Assembly: GCF_028389875.1 (NCBI RefSeq)
Contig: NC_084687.1
Span: 7,104,157 to 7,168,156 of the forward strand
Source of the DNA: Rhea pennata
Taxonomy: Eukaryota; Chordata; Aves; Rheiformes; Rheidae
DNA length: 64,000 nucleotides
Reading direction: 5' to 3'
The first letter of the stretch is position 1, and each line of letters starts with the position of its first letter. The notes under the pieces are model-generated. The model saw nothing but the letters and a program-made list of their open reading frames with translations, did not search any database and had not been told where the DNA came from. Of this stretch, positions 47,101 to 58,974 are shown one piece after another. The position numbers were made by a program, and so were the translations under genes.

Positions 47101-50100
47101 TTGCAGAACATTCTTGGGAACTGGAGTGTCTGGCACAGTATGTAGATCTGCTGGATATGTGCAACTAAGTGCCAGGTTAGAGCATCCTGTGCACACATCT
47201 TTTCCATTTGAAGCCTAAGCCAGGCACAAAGACTTAGTAAGATGTAAAAGTGTTGTGTTTCTACTTACGGTTGTTTTCTCCAGGCAGTGCAGCAGGTGGT
47301 GATGTTGGCTTTCAATTAAGGAGGTGCCTTTAGTCATGTGCTGCTCATCTTCAGTGGATCCCTAAATAGCCAGAGAAAGGGGAAAAAATCCCAAAGTAGG
47401 TGTAAAACCATGAAAACAGACAAAACTACCAGAGTTAGCTTTCACAAGGGAAAGACAACAATTTCAGTGTTACTAGCTCTCAAGTTCTTATCATGAATCT
47501 TAGGTTTCCTCATTTTTTTTCTTAATGATGTGGCCTTTAAACTCAGAGGAAGATCTCAACTTTAATTCAAAACTGTATGTTTCTAGCCATTTTGTAGCTC
47601 TGGAGGAAACCTGGGAAATACTGCTGACATGGTGTGAAGGTTTAAGATCCAGAAGGTAAAGAAAAAAGAACCCATGATGTCTTATTTTTCCAAAAATTGT
47701 TAAGACTTTTAAGTTTAATGTGACCTTAAATGCCAACAGATGTCTCCTGAACTCTAGTGTCTGTTAGCATAAGTTGTCTTAGTTATGCTGAGCTGGAAGC
47801 ACTAGCTCTGTTGGACCTTCAGTGCTACACAGAGCTGTGCCTGTTGGAACTTGCATAAGTTATTGCTAAAACCTTATGAGTCACAACTGAAGGCTAGATC
47901 AGTTGAACCTGGGTTTCATGTTTTGGATGTCACCTGTTTGTAATGCTGTTATGAGAGACAGGACTCCTAGATTTGCCTCCCTCTCTTTGTGGACACATGG
48001 CTGTGTGTTTTCCATACTTTGTACCTGCAGTGTATTAAAAGGGAGCTGCCCTTTCCCTGCCTCATTGAGTGTGGCTGTTGGTGGGGAGTTTGTAGCAGGT
48101 CCTGGGGACTGGGCTAAGTGAGAACTCATAAGTGTTTAACTTCTTGTAGGCTCAAGCCCATTTGAAGGGCAGCATGAAAAAAGAGAGAGGTGAGAAACAG
48201 GAAGGTGCTACAGACATAAGGATTAATATATATAAATTATCCTGTTCAAACATACCTCAAATGAAGAAGCATTGCACAGCAGTGGCAAAGAGTTTAGTAT
48301 CACATAAAATGAGGCAGCAGTTTCCTAGGAGAAGGAGGCCCTATCTGGTGTGGCCTTCATTCAGTAGGACAGCTAGTGTGATATATGTTTTATTAACACA
48401 GTGCCTAGGTGCCCTGAAAACTGACCAAGAACCCTCTGTACATCACTTAGCATGATAACAGAGCAAGGCAGGCCTATTCCAAAAAGCTGATGATCCAAGT
48501 ATTTTTCATATTCAAATATCTTTAAATATATTCATTGTACAGTACCAACTGACAGCCTCAGTCAGGAACCAGCTTTTCCTTCTTTCCCTTGTGTACTGAA
48601 ATTGTTCAAGTATGGCACAACAAATTTATAAGCTAATTCAGTGTAGGGTGTGTCTGGAGTCAAGCAGGCAGCTTGTGCTGTCTGAGAAGGGATTGGGTAC
48701 AGCTGAGAGTAGTTAAGACTGAGAAGTTACTGAAAGGACCGGCCCCTCCTAGGAAGGCGTAAGTCAAGCTGGGAGAGAGAGGGAAAGAATTGCTTTTGGC
48801 ATGGGTGTGTGTGCATGTGGTGACTTGGGGAAGGGACTGGTTAGGCTGCAGTATTACTGGTGGTTAGGGTAAGCTGTAGATCTCAGACTAATCCTGGTGC
48901 TTTTGTAAAGCTGAGGGGCTTGATCTGCTAGGAACAGCAGAAATAAAAATGGATGAGAGGTTAGAAACTTGAGTTCAGTATATGTATCATGCTTTGTTTG
49001 TGCAGAAAGCTTGATATTAAGCATTCATCAGAACGATGTTAGGTCAACTTAGTGAACTTGGTGGTGGAATCCAGTACTCTGTATTTTTGATCTTCACATT
49101 GTATTAGTGTATCATATGCTTACGCTCCTCAAAATACAGCATTTGTCACTTACTGTATAATAGGATGATCAAATGCACCTCAGAAATGGAAGAAAAAAAT
49201 ACTAGTGGAGATTGTTTAAAGAGACTATATGCTATTCTAGGATTATTTTTCTGTTTTTCTCTATTTTGTGGTGGTAAATTTAAGATCTAGGTTGTTAAAG
49301 ATATTCTTTTACTAATTAAACTCCCTGATCTTGAAATTCACTATTACTTCATTACACATTTTCTGGGATTGCATGCATTAATCTGTGCATATCTTCGGTG
49401 ATTAGCATTTTCAAAGACAATGAGATGCATTAAGATGGCAATTAGGGGTTAGTGTTTTCCTGTGCCCTCTGCCTAAAGGGTGCTTGGTATCTTCTGTAAT
49501 GCCTAAATCTGAAAATAAAAAATCAGTGTGCATTGCTTGAATATATGCTTAGATGCAGAACTGCAGTATCTGACTGTTTAGGAGACAAAATGAGTGGGAT
49601 GGAGAGACAGTGGAACATCCTGACAGAAGTGCCAGGACTTTGTCCTTTGCTCTTACGGGGGTCAAACACAGCTATGCTTTTGGCACTGATTTTAGCTATA
49701 CCCGTATGTCCCAGTTATTCACTGAAAATCTGTGTTCTAGATGCTATTTACACAATGGTTCTGTAATTCTTAAATGGAGGAATAACTGTACCTCTGACAG
49801 ATGCCAAAACATAGCTGAACAACTGATACATTAAGAAAGCTGACTTACTGTATAAGGAATTAATGTATTCCTATCACAATGCTTCTTAAGCAGGTTATGG
49901 AATTTTGTTTTTGCCGTTGTTGTTTTGGAAGATGAGCATTCCCAGAAGTATTTTTAGAAGTGGCCTAAAAAAGGTCAGTTCAGTTTTTCTTATTAATAGT
50001 GTTCTCGGTGAACCAGCACATCAAGCAGGTCCTGTTCCTACCCTACAGAGATTACTGACTGCTGAAGTCTATGTTGGAACATTTCCCATGGAGGTCCTTG

Positions 50101-53100
50101 CATACCCTGAAACAAGTAAGATGCCACACTGAAACACTCTGGGAAAGGAGAGAGAAAGAGCAGATATTGCTAACAGTGTCTTTATATGAGGGCTCAGAAG
50201 AAGGGTTCGCAACTCTTTCCTGCACAGCTGTGTTTCAGAGCAGGTGTAAGTGGAATTTGAAAGCAGAGGCAGAGCTTCCCTAGCCCTGTTTGAAGATCTA
50301 AACCAATTGTAAAATTTTGGCAGCACAGTTTAATCTGGCCATGTACATTCCATCAAGAGAACTGACTTGCAACTGCTGCAGAGAGATCAAGAGATGGCAG
50401 TTCTCAGGAATAAAGGGAACCACTAGTGAGTCTGATTCCTATCTTATCTTCCTTTCACCTTTTCTTTGGCCAGCTCTGTGCTTTCAGAAACAGTAAGCAT
50501 CTAGAACATCTTAGCATGCAAATAGAAAAAGGGAGCTGCAGGAGCTACTGCCCCTAGGACAGTGAGAGTGCCAACATCATACAAATGCTTGGTGTTTTGA
50601 TGTTACTGTTGAAGAATGCGTATTTGTTAAAAAGAAAAAAATGCATCAGTCATACCTATATTGCTGCAGGCAAACAAAATTGTGTCTTCATTGGAAGAGT
50701 CTGCTTGTAATGAATAGCCTGGTAGGGGGCAGGCAAGGGGATGGCTTGCTATTTGAGCTGGGATGCCAGTTTTGCAGAGGTTTGATGCCAGCTACCATTC
50801 AGCTTGTTCTTGGAAGGCATTCACTGAGCTGCTGGTTGCTTGGAGGAAGACTGAAATCTGCTGCAGTGTTCAGTTCTGAAATCCGATGTACTTTTACCTC
50901 TTCTGCTTAGTGGTACAGCACACAAAATTGGACGTTGGTGAACTGAGATGAACTGGTTCAGTGGTAAGCTGTCCATTTCTATGAGGATGGCTATAATGCT
51001 TCTCTATTCTATGGCTAAGCAGATTCTGCTTGTGAAAAGGGACAGACCTCACAACCTACTGTTCCTAGGATATATACCTTCTAGCATTTTAGCTAAAAGA
51101 GAATTTCAGCTAGCTGTACAAGGAGATTAACGGTAAGAGGATATGCAGGCTGCTGCCATGGGAAGAAGCTCACCATCCCTTGAGCATTTCTGACATAAAA
51201 CCCACTAACAACACTCCCTTCATCTCTCTAAATGAGAAGAAAAAGCTCTGAGCACTTGGTGTCTAAATGGTGAATGCAACATGCCACAAATCCACATGTT
51301 TCTGCAGCACAAGTCTATATTTTCTCTAGGAGCAAAAATTCTTCCTGCTGCTCTCCTTGGATGAGTCCTTTCCTTCACTTTATCTTTACTTGTACAAGGC
51401 TACAGGCTGAATACATGCTGTTCCCTTAAAAAGATTATTTCATTGTATTCATTCTTGTGCTAATGAGAGGAAATTCTGGCATGTGTTTCTGAATCCTGAA
51501 CAGTCCTTCAATCTCAATTTATTAGTTTAACTGCTGAGCCACAGCTAGGACATGTTTTGGGGTGATTCTTGTCTTGGGTAAACCAGCAAGATGCCAGGCT
51601 GCAGGGCAGTCTGCGGGGCTCTTGTAAGCAGTTATACATTGATCACAATACTGTATTATAATATCTAGTAATGGCTGTGTAGTAATTGTAGTTAGAATTA
51701 CTGCTGGATAACAAACCTATCCTATGGTAATCTGTCCATGTGAAGTCCACTAAACTTAACATGAGTTCTGGGCAAGGTATCGAGAATGGGATGCACACCA
51801 CCTGACTGACAAAGCAATCTGATGCTAATATGACCACTGAACTTGAATAGGAATGGGGTCAGGTACTAGTGAGCAACTTGTAACTCCATTAGTTGAAAAA
51901 GCTTTTCGGCTTTGCTTTTACAAAGGCAAACATTGTCCTGCTCTGAAGTATGCCAGGTAAAAACAGCAGACGTTTGAAGGATTAGGCTCCAAGTAAAGAT
52001 GCATGAACAAATACTAGGCAGCTCTGGTCACTCAATTAAGTGTACTTCATCTTGCTCTTTGCTCCTTGTGTGCACTAAGAGCTGATTTATTTGAAGAGAA
52101 ATCCGTGAAATGTGCTAATACCTGCTCTGGTCTTGATCAGGCTTAACATAATGACCTCATCTTGTTTTCACTGATTTTGCTGAGCAATTTGACACGCTTA
52201 AAACTTTTACATCTCATGAATAGCTAGTATTAGCCTACAGATGCCTTTCTGTTAAAAGTAAACCTACCACCAAACTGCCTGAAACAGGAATTATTTTCTT
52301 CCCTTGTTGGGTGTGATCAGATGGTCTTACTCTGCCACTAATTAGCAATGAAGAGCTTGTAATAATTCCAGAGTTGTTGCTGCTGGCAATCATACCTCAG
52401 ACAATGATTTCTACGTATTTTCTCATGAGGAACTTTCCTGTTCCTCAGCATATTTGATTTAAATTGTTGAAACCTCTGGATACATATGTGAAAGTACGCT
52501 TGTGGGCTGTCTCTTGATGAGAAGCAGAGGCGAGTGCATTCAGTGTGCATGTATGCATGTACTTTCATACATGACTCATGATGTGTGCTCACATTAATCT
52601 CTTAGAAAAGTAGAAATCAGTGAGGTTTTACTGAGCTATTTCTGAACAATAAGCTATTCTTTAATAACCACAGTACAATGTATGTATTAGAGAAAGACTC
52701 TTTAAAATAAACAATTATTTGTTAAAAGATTGTAGATATTTATAGGAAGGGCAAACTATTGGTGCTGTGTATCAGAAGAACTCCAATAGTTTCATCAGAC
52801 AGAGGGCTTTGACAGAACTGTGAGCCATTAGTATTGACGAAGGCTGGATCCTCTCCTAGCTCAAGAAGGAGATCAAGAAAGTCTTTTCCTCCCATCCAGT
52901 CTCACAGCTGTATCCTAGCTATCCCTACATACAGTACATTAAGGCATAATTATAGCGTAACACTGTTCAGTGTGTGAGGCTGCTGCACTGAATAATGAGC
53001 AATTAGGTGACAACAGATTGAGGCAGGGAGGGAGACCAGAAAGAGGACTGGAAATAAGGAAAATTTTCAAACTCTCATGTGGAAGAAATTATTTTCTCTG

Positions 53101-53209
53101 CACTCACCGTCAGCTCCAGGGCTTCATTCAGGAGGCCGTTGCGCTTGCTGTGAAGGTAAGCGTTGGAACTACCTGTTTTGGCCACTCGAATCCTTGCAAG
53201 TCGGGCTTT
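40929..53209 (-). CDS. KCND3: Voltage-gated potassium channel Kv4.3, C-terminal exons (partial at the window edge)
   Basis: KCND3 encodes the pore subunit of the A-type / transient outward potassium current in neurons and heart, working with KChIP and DPP subunits. Five exons, all phase-compatible, give the last 234 codons of the long isoform: 53209-53108, 47361-47269, 44653-44597, 43616-43369, 41133-40929. The sequence follows human Kv4.3 almost residue for residue, from [11 protein letters not shown], just after the S6 helix, to the C-terminal VSAL, a PDZ-binding type end. The exons for the cytoplasmic T1 domain and S1-S6 were not found; they lie beyond position 64000. The 57-nt exon at 44597-44653 matches the known alternative segment of long and short Kv4.3. 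Confidence 0.96.
41134..43368 (-). other. KCND3: KCND3 intron before the last exon
   Basis: A 2.2-kb GT-AG intron. On the transcribed strand a long A run (41151-41177 region) lies just upstream of the acceptor. No other element was recognised. Confidence 0.85.
41151..41177. repeat. Poly-T run (poly-A on the KCND3 sense strand)
   Basis: T8-C-T18 on the given strand. On the KCND3 sense strand this is a 27-base A-rich run only 17 bases before the last exon, where a pyrimidine tract would be expected. Confidence 0.9.
43369..43616 (-). CDS. KCND3: KCND3 penultimate coding exon
   Basis: Acceptor TTCCTGTCAG, then AAT CAT GAG; donor ACAACAAG|GTACAG; 82 codons plus two bases. Encodes [18 protein letters not shown] and the Ser-rich stretch through [12 protein letters not shown], matching human Kv4.3 with few changes. 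Confidence 0.96.
43617..44596 (-). other. KCND3: KCND3 intron between the 57-nt exon and the penultimate exon
   Basis: A 980-base intron with no recognised repeat or extra exon. Confidence 0.85.
44597..44653 (-). CDS. KCND3: KCND3 alternative 19-codon exon (long isoform)
   Basis: Acceptor CATGTTGTCCCGTAG, donor AAG|GTATTT, both phase 0, so it can be skipped in frame. It encodes [19 protein letters not shown], identical as far as I recall to the segment that distinguishes the 655- from the 636-residue human isoform and that carries a PKC-target threonine. Skipping would join TT directly to NHEF. Confidence 0.96.
44654..47268 (-). other. KCND3: KCND3 intron before the 57-nt exon
   Basis: A 2.6-kb intron. 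It contains a good isolated splice-donor sequence at 45748|45747 (CAAAAG|GTGAGT) without a convincing acceptor. No repeats were recognised. Confidence 0.85.
47269..47361 (-). CDS. KCND3: KCND3 exon with the dileucine dendritic-targeting motif
   Basis: Acceptor CTGGCTATTTAG, donor ACC|GTAAGT, phase 0 at both ends, 31 codons. It encodes [14 protein letters not shown] and then [17 protein letters not shown], the Shal-family segment known to direct Kv4 channels to dendrites through its Leu-Leu pair. The acidic start differs from human (GTPEEEHMGKT) and is one residue longer. Confidence 0.96.
47362..53107 (-). other. KCND3: KCND3 intron upstream of the dileucine exon
   Basis: A 5.7-kb intron. It includes one reversed copy of the unnamed ancient repeat (48393-48505). 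Nothing else was recognised. Confidence 0.85.
48393..48505 (-). repeat. Unnamed ancient repeat, copy B (reversed)
   Basis: On the given strand it reads ACACAGTGCCTAGGTGCCCT, then ACTGACCAAGAACCCTCTGT, then GGCAGGCCTATTCCAAAAAG, then CTGATGATCCAAGTA. This is the reverse of the copy A pattern: 'gcgcctaggagccc', 'ccaggaccccattgt', 'cctgccccaaagag', 'cttacaatctaagta'. Confidence 0.5.
53108..53209 (-). CDS. KCND3: KCND3 exon encoding the post-S6 segment
   Basis: Acceptor TTGTCTTCACAG, then AAA GCC CGA; donor ACG|GTGAGT; 34 codons, phase 0 at both ends. It encodes [20 protein letters not shown] and [14 protein letters not shown], closely matching human Kv4.3. It is the most upstream KCND3 exon present in the window. 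Confidence 0.96.
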
Positions 53210-53734
53210 CTGTGAAGACAAGTAAGCTGAATTTATTCTTTGGCACATCAAGTAATCACTCCTGTGCTGCTTATACCAGAGGAAGGAAATTTATGGTTCT
53301 TTTCACACCAGAAAACCCCCTGGGGATGAAATACAAGAGGTACATGGGCAAGACAAGGCTGATGTCAAAACAGCTAACCTGTGTCTGTTTCCAGCTTGTC
53401 TATAGGACTCAGAGGACTACATATATCTGAAGAATAGTATCTGCCACAATGCATTAATGCTGGTTCCAGAGATGGGAAATGGGGGCCCTCAGGTTTGTTT
53501 ATCCTTTCATATTTTATTAGTGATTTTTAGGGGGTGAGATGTGCAGCAACTAACAGCACTTGACTTAGACATGTTCTTGGCATGATAGGACTGTATGAGA
53601 CAGAAGACTATGTGATGTAGCAGCATACATGTTGTCTACATGTGTGTTGCTGTCATGACTGACCTTCTCTCTAATGTGCTTGACTGTGTATCTGTTTGTC
53701 TGTCTGTATTTTTCTGTCTTTCAGCTCTGTGCTC

Positions 53735-53820
53735 TGAGGCCTGTATTGTTATTTGATCTGCTTGTGCAGCATCTAGCACAGTGACACCTGGGCCTTAGTG
53801 ATGCTGTAGAAGTAGCACTG
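53735..53820 (+). repeat. Unnamed ancient repeat, copy C
   Basis: TGTGCAGCATCTAGCACAGTG, then ACCTGGGCCTTAGTGATGCTG, matches the 'tgtacagcgcctagcacaatgggg' core and the 'ggggctcctaggtgctac' end seen in copies A and B. A TCTG-rich stretch precedes it. Confidence 0.55.
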
Positions 53821-56800
53821 CAGAGCAAGTGGCTAGTAAGAGTCATTCAGAAGGAGACCTTGTACTTTGCTTTACTTACTAGCCAAGTAATGTAGACTGT
53901 TAATTTAACATTAGAAAATACTAATGGAAAAGTCTGCATATATCATTCTGCAGTAGGGGAAGGTACCCGTACCTCTGTCCTCGACAGTGGCGGTTTATTA
54001 GTTTTTTCTGTCCGATAATATAAGGCTATGTTTATCCAAAAGTACGCATCTCTTGACAGACAGACACAAGTTACTCAGCAGCAACACAGATATTCAACTC
54101 AAAAAGAACAAACCACTCTTCTCAAATATTTAATTATCCCTCACCTTCTTGATCCCTAGAAAGACAAATTAAATTATTAAAAAGTGGTCTTGAATAAGGC
54201 AAGGAATAAAAACTAGTAAGACCCTCTTCCCTTTTGATCTTAGTTTTTAACTTTCCACTTTGTCTTTTCAAACACTGCCTGCTTTTCTGTCAAGTGCTGA
54301 TTTGCCTTTTTCTTTTTTACTGTTAATTTATGACTCAAACACCATTAAAAGTAAATACATGAAATAGCTGTGACTATTAAAAAATAATTACATTGTGCTG
54401 TATCTTAAAATGCATAATCTTTTAAATAACATGGAACTCGTGATTTTCCTTTCTAATTAGAAGTGCTAATGGGTATACACTGTAGGAAGAGTAAAGCCAA
54501 GAGGCAAGTATCTGCAGTGGGTCTAGAAACTGTAATAATTCTAGGAGCTCTATTTCTGTACATGTGTGAATGACTGTGGCCCTCAATATTTAACCTGAAA
54601 AGCTTCTGCTTAAGTATGCTGTTTTCTGGACAAAAACACGTGCAGGATACTGTTTTGTAGATTTACTTATGAGGCACAGACAGTGACCAGTCTGAAAAAT
54701 AGGCCTTTTGTTACCCTATACTAAAGTCATCCGAAATAGAATTTCTCTTCTATATTTCATTGACTCATTTTAACATTAAGACTCCAAGTCAATATATGAG
54801 CATGAAGTCTCTGATGACATTTACTCTATACTGGTCCAAAGTATTTCTCAGGGCTGTGTCATGACCCTGTGAAAAGTTCATGAGTTGTATTTGCAAGACT
54901 TATACTGAGGATGCAAAAAGAAAATGAAATTGAGTCTTCAGCCCTAGGTCTTCCCAAACTGCTGAGTTTGTTCTATGCCTGCAATAAAGACTGGCTAGAG
55001 ACTGGAATCTGGAACAAAAAATTCAGACTCCCCTAGGCAGGGGTAGACCCTGCCTTAGCCCCAAGCAAAGTAGTTAATATTTTTGAAGCTAGACAGATTA
55101 TACAGTCCAGACTAAAACTTCTGCTGTTAGAGGAGGTCTGTGACTCCAATACCAAAGTCAGTACTTGATGGAAAAAAAGACATAAAAAGTCTCAGTTTGA
55201 TTCCTTCCCACCTTCAAAATATGATATGGAGTCTGGGGAACAGCTGTTCCTTAGCAGACACAATGTGAAGTACATCTTTTATGGCAATTAGTGGTTTCCT
55301 ACAGCAATAGACGAATGTGAAGTTGGTATATGCTCTTAAATGAATATGTAGATGATATGGATACCACCCAAACAGTAGCTGTCTATGTTAGCTGTTAAAC
55401 TGCTAGGCTTTTTCAGGTGCTCTCTCCATAAATGAATGAGAGACACTACTGGAGACAATTCAGATAAGTATCCAAAATGGACAAAATGAATTGGTGTCTG
55501 CAGATCCTGTCTGGAACTGTTCTGTGGAACAAAGATAATTTTCAAGCATTCTGATGTCAGAATGCGTATTAAATATGACAAGATTGATCTTTACCATGGA
55601 GAGGAAACCACCAGCAAAGCTAAGAAAAAAAGAATGTAAAGTTGTAGCCTAGGTAGTTTTTCTGCCTCACAGCCTGTCTATGCCAACTGTTATAATTTAT
55701 ATTACTACAATTGTGATGAGTTGACAGTAGTATATGGCTGCTGCATGTTGAAGAAGTGTTAGTATGAGTCCTACATGCCTCAAAAAGAGATTAGAAGCCA
55801 GGAATTATGAGTAAGAGCCATGTCGCAACCTGTGCTGAACAAGATGTTTACTGTTAGAGGCAGAGAGTAGAGGATAAGAGACTGAAAGACAATCCACATA
55901 ACTGGGAGATGGAATAGTCCTCTGTTCCTGTTACATTTCCTCTATGTTATTTCATCTCTTTTCAAGCTGTATGCCTTTGTATCTCTGTTCTTCACTTTCC
56001 ACAATTAACTTATCTCTTCCATAATCAGGACTGGATATTGGATCCAGTGATGGTCCTTACACTGAGGCTCTGATGGCAACCGCAGAAGGCTCTTATTTCC
56101 TTTCTATAATTGACAAAATATCAACTCTTTGCTGCAGGAAGTATGAGAATCCCCCAACATACCCACCTCACATACAGCAGGAAAGGTTTCATCATCATCT
56201 TCAGCTGCTATCATCATCAGTTCAGTTAATTGTTAAAGTGGATTCAGTCCTAGGCTCTTGTAATGAACATTATTCCCTTTGCCTTCAGGCTAGCAGGAGA
56301 TCAAATATTAATAGCTGTACTCCACATGGACTGGAGATGGTTCATCTCAGAGATCTGTTCTCTTTTCTTCTTTGAAACAGGGCCACTAGCTATCTAAATA
56401 ATTAAGCCTCACAGCTTTGTAGTTTAGGACAGACGTTGTTATTTTAAAAAATGTCAGTGGGGCAGGGTAGGAATTAATCCTATTTTCCTACACAAAAGAC
56501 TTTTTAGGGTAGTCACACCATCCAACTCTGTGTCCTCATCATGATTAAATTTGGTAGCTATCTTGATTAACTTAGCTAGAGAAGTTAATTAAAATTGGTG
56601 CCTAAAATTGCTCTGACCCTCCAGACAATTTCCAAAGTTAGACTAGAAACAACTGTAAAAGACATATTCATCTTTTATGCAGAAGTCTGTCTGTGTGTAA
56701 ATGTGCATTGTTTGGTAAACATCATTATGAAGCAATACAAGCTTTACATTATATTCGGGTACATTTTGTACATTTACTCTGGATACAAAACTTCAGTCAC

Positions 56801-58941
56801 GCCTGCAAGTAATGAAGGGTTTAAGTCTAGCAAGACATTCCCGTCTTGACATACGCAGCCAAGATTCAGCCCTAGTTTATGTGATTCAGCAAAGGACTGA
56901 GGATGTGAAGGGCACCTGGTAGTGAGTTAAGATTCTGGTTACAGGATGAAAGCAGTTAAAAGCCGATCATTTCAGAGAAATTTTGCATTATTTGATAGAA
57001 TCTATCAGTCTGAATTTGGCGGGCCAACAAAGGTGTGATTTGACAGATCAGGTGAGGAGTAAATTACAGAAGCAAAAGCTTTACACTTGGAACAACCCAC
57101 ACAAACTTTGAAGGCCTAGTTTTTTGCAGAGAACCCTACAGTATGTTTTGTTACATACCTCAGTGTCAGAAACGTAGAGATTTAGGCTGGTGAGGCCTTC
57201 CCAATACTGCCTTTTCTTAACCCTTGTTTTTGTGCTTGATGCTTTTGTGATCTTAGACCTGGATTTACAGAGATCAATAGTTCTGGTCTCTAGGACAGAA
57301 GACACAGACAAGAGCAGGACCATGTTTTTCTGGCCATCTGGTGCAAACGTCTTTGAGAGAGGGATACCTGACTTCTGCATTGTAGTCCACAAATGTGACT
57401 GACTAAAGGTCATTAGGGCCAGGCCTGAGATCACTGTTACTGAATATAACCCCTGCACAGATAGTCTAAAAAAGGAAGGAAAAACGGCACACTATGTCTG
57501 CATGTAGAGGAGTTGCTAGGAAACCACAGGATCTCAAAATGCATATGACCTAAACTGGAAGATAATTTATATGATGAAAATAATAATACTAATGACAGCC
57601 ACTTACAGATTAGAATGATTAATTTGGTTATCTTAGTGCCCACGTGTTTCTGAGAGCAGCATGGTAGGCAGGTCTCAGTAACTTCTGGCTCTTTGCTGCT
57701 TTTTAAGGTAAAAAGACAGGGAAACTGGAGACTCAGAATAAGCAGAAAGGGCAGTGAAGCCAACTGTACATGGGGAATGCTGAGATATGGTAACGAAGAT
57801 GATGTAAGTGGATACCAGCATCCTGGGTATCTACATTTTGCAAGCAAAGGAGAAAGGGAATAGTCTGTTTTCATCTTTTAGCTGCTTTGGAGAAGTGCAA
57901 GGAGCAGGAGTTACAGACTAGGAAAAATGCTTACCAGACGGCAGGACCAGGAAACAGCTAATTATTATTTATTAATGATTTTCATCTAGTTCTTATGGAG
58001 ATAATATTCGCTCTTGATTTATCTGGTGTAATAAACTATTAAGTTGCAACTTATGATATAATTTCATATTTGCCAGACCCCTTCAGACCTCCAGATCTTC
58101 TATCCTATTGAGCAACGGGATAGACTGGAGTACCTGTATGCCAGATATTACATGTACAGACCCTGTGTCCAGTTCTGCTCCCTCTTTGGGCTGGGAGCTG
58201 TTATTAACATTACCCTTCCTATCTAATTTTATCTGTTAAAATCACACTAACAGCATTATTGGCAGAAAATGTAACTACATGAGATAATTAACAGATACTT
58301 CACTTTTTTATTGGTAAATAATTAGCAGTTTGAATATCAGTAGTGCCACTGATGATGAAAGCAGTGAGTCCAGTGGTGGAATATGTGTACATTACTGGTC
58401 TTCTAGTATTTGCATGTCTGAAATGAAGCTATTTTTAAATATAATCAACAGAATACCTTTGAATTGGTTTTTAGATGCAAGATGCAATATCACAACCTTT
58501 CAGTAAGTGCTGGATTTTTTTGATCTTTAGTGTTTGTCTGCATCTGTTGCTAGCCTGGATTTGCACTTAAATTCTAGATAGAAGGAACATGGTTGACTTT
58601 TGCATATGGAAAATGTAACAAGCAGATTGCATTTTTAAAGTGGAGTTTCTGCATACTTAACAAAAGGGCTTAGAGTATGGAATGATGGAAAGTGTTTTCT
58701 TGTAGTTATATTCAGTACTTCCAAAATTGATCTCATCTGTGACACTTTTGACTATTTTTAACATCTAATTCAGAAAGGAATTCAGCAAAGACAAATGTGT
58801 GCATTTTATTGGGACTTCAATACACACATGTAACTTGAAAAGGGAAATGGTCAAACCTTCATCTAGTGGAAAATAGATTAGCTCTTCTGACCTATTGTGG
58901 TAATTTTCCTTGTCAAATGGAAAATAGATTTCCCTCCCCTC

Positions 58942-58974
58942 TTTTTTTTTTCCTTAAAAAAAAAAAAAAAAAAA
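58942..58974. repeat. Adjacent poly-T and poly-A runs
   Basis: Ten T, then CCTT, then nineteen A. The A run could be the tail of a decayed retroposed sequence, but nothing recognisable precedes it. Confidence 0.8.
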
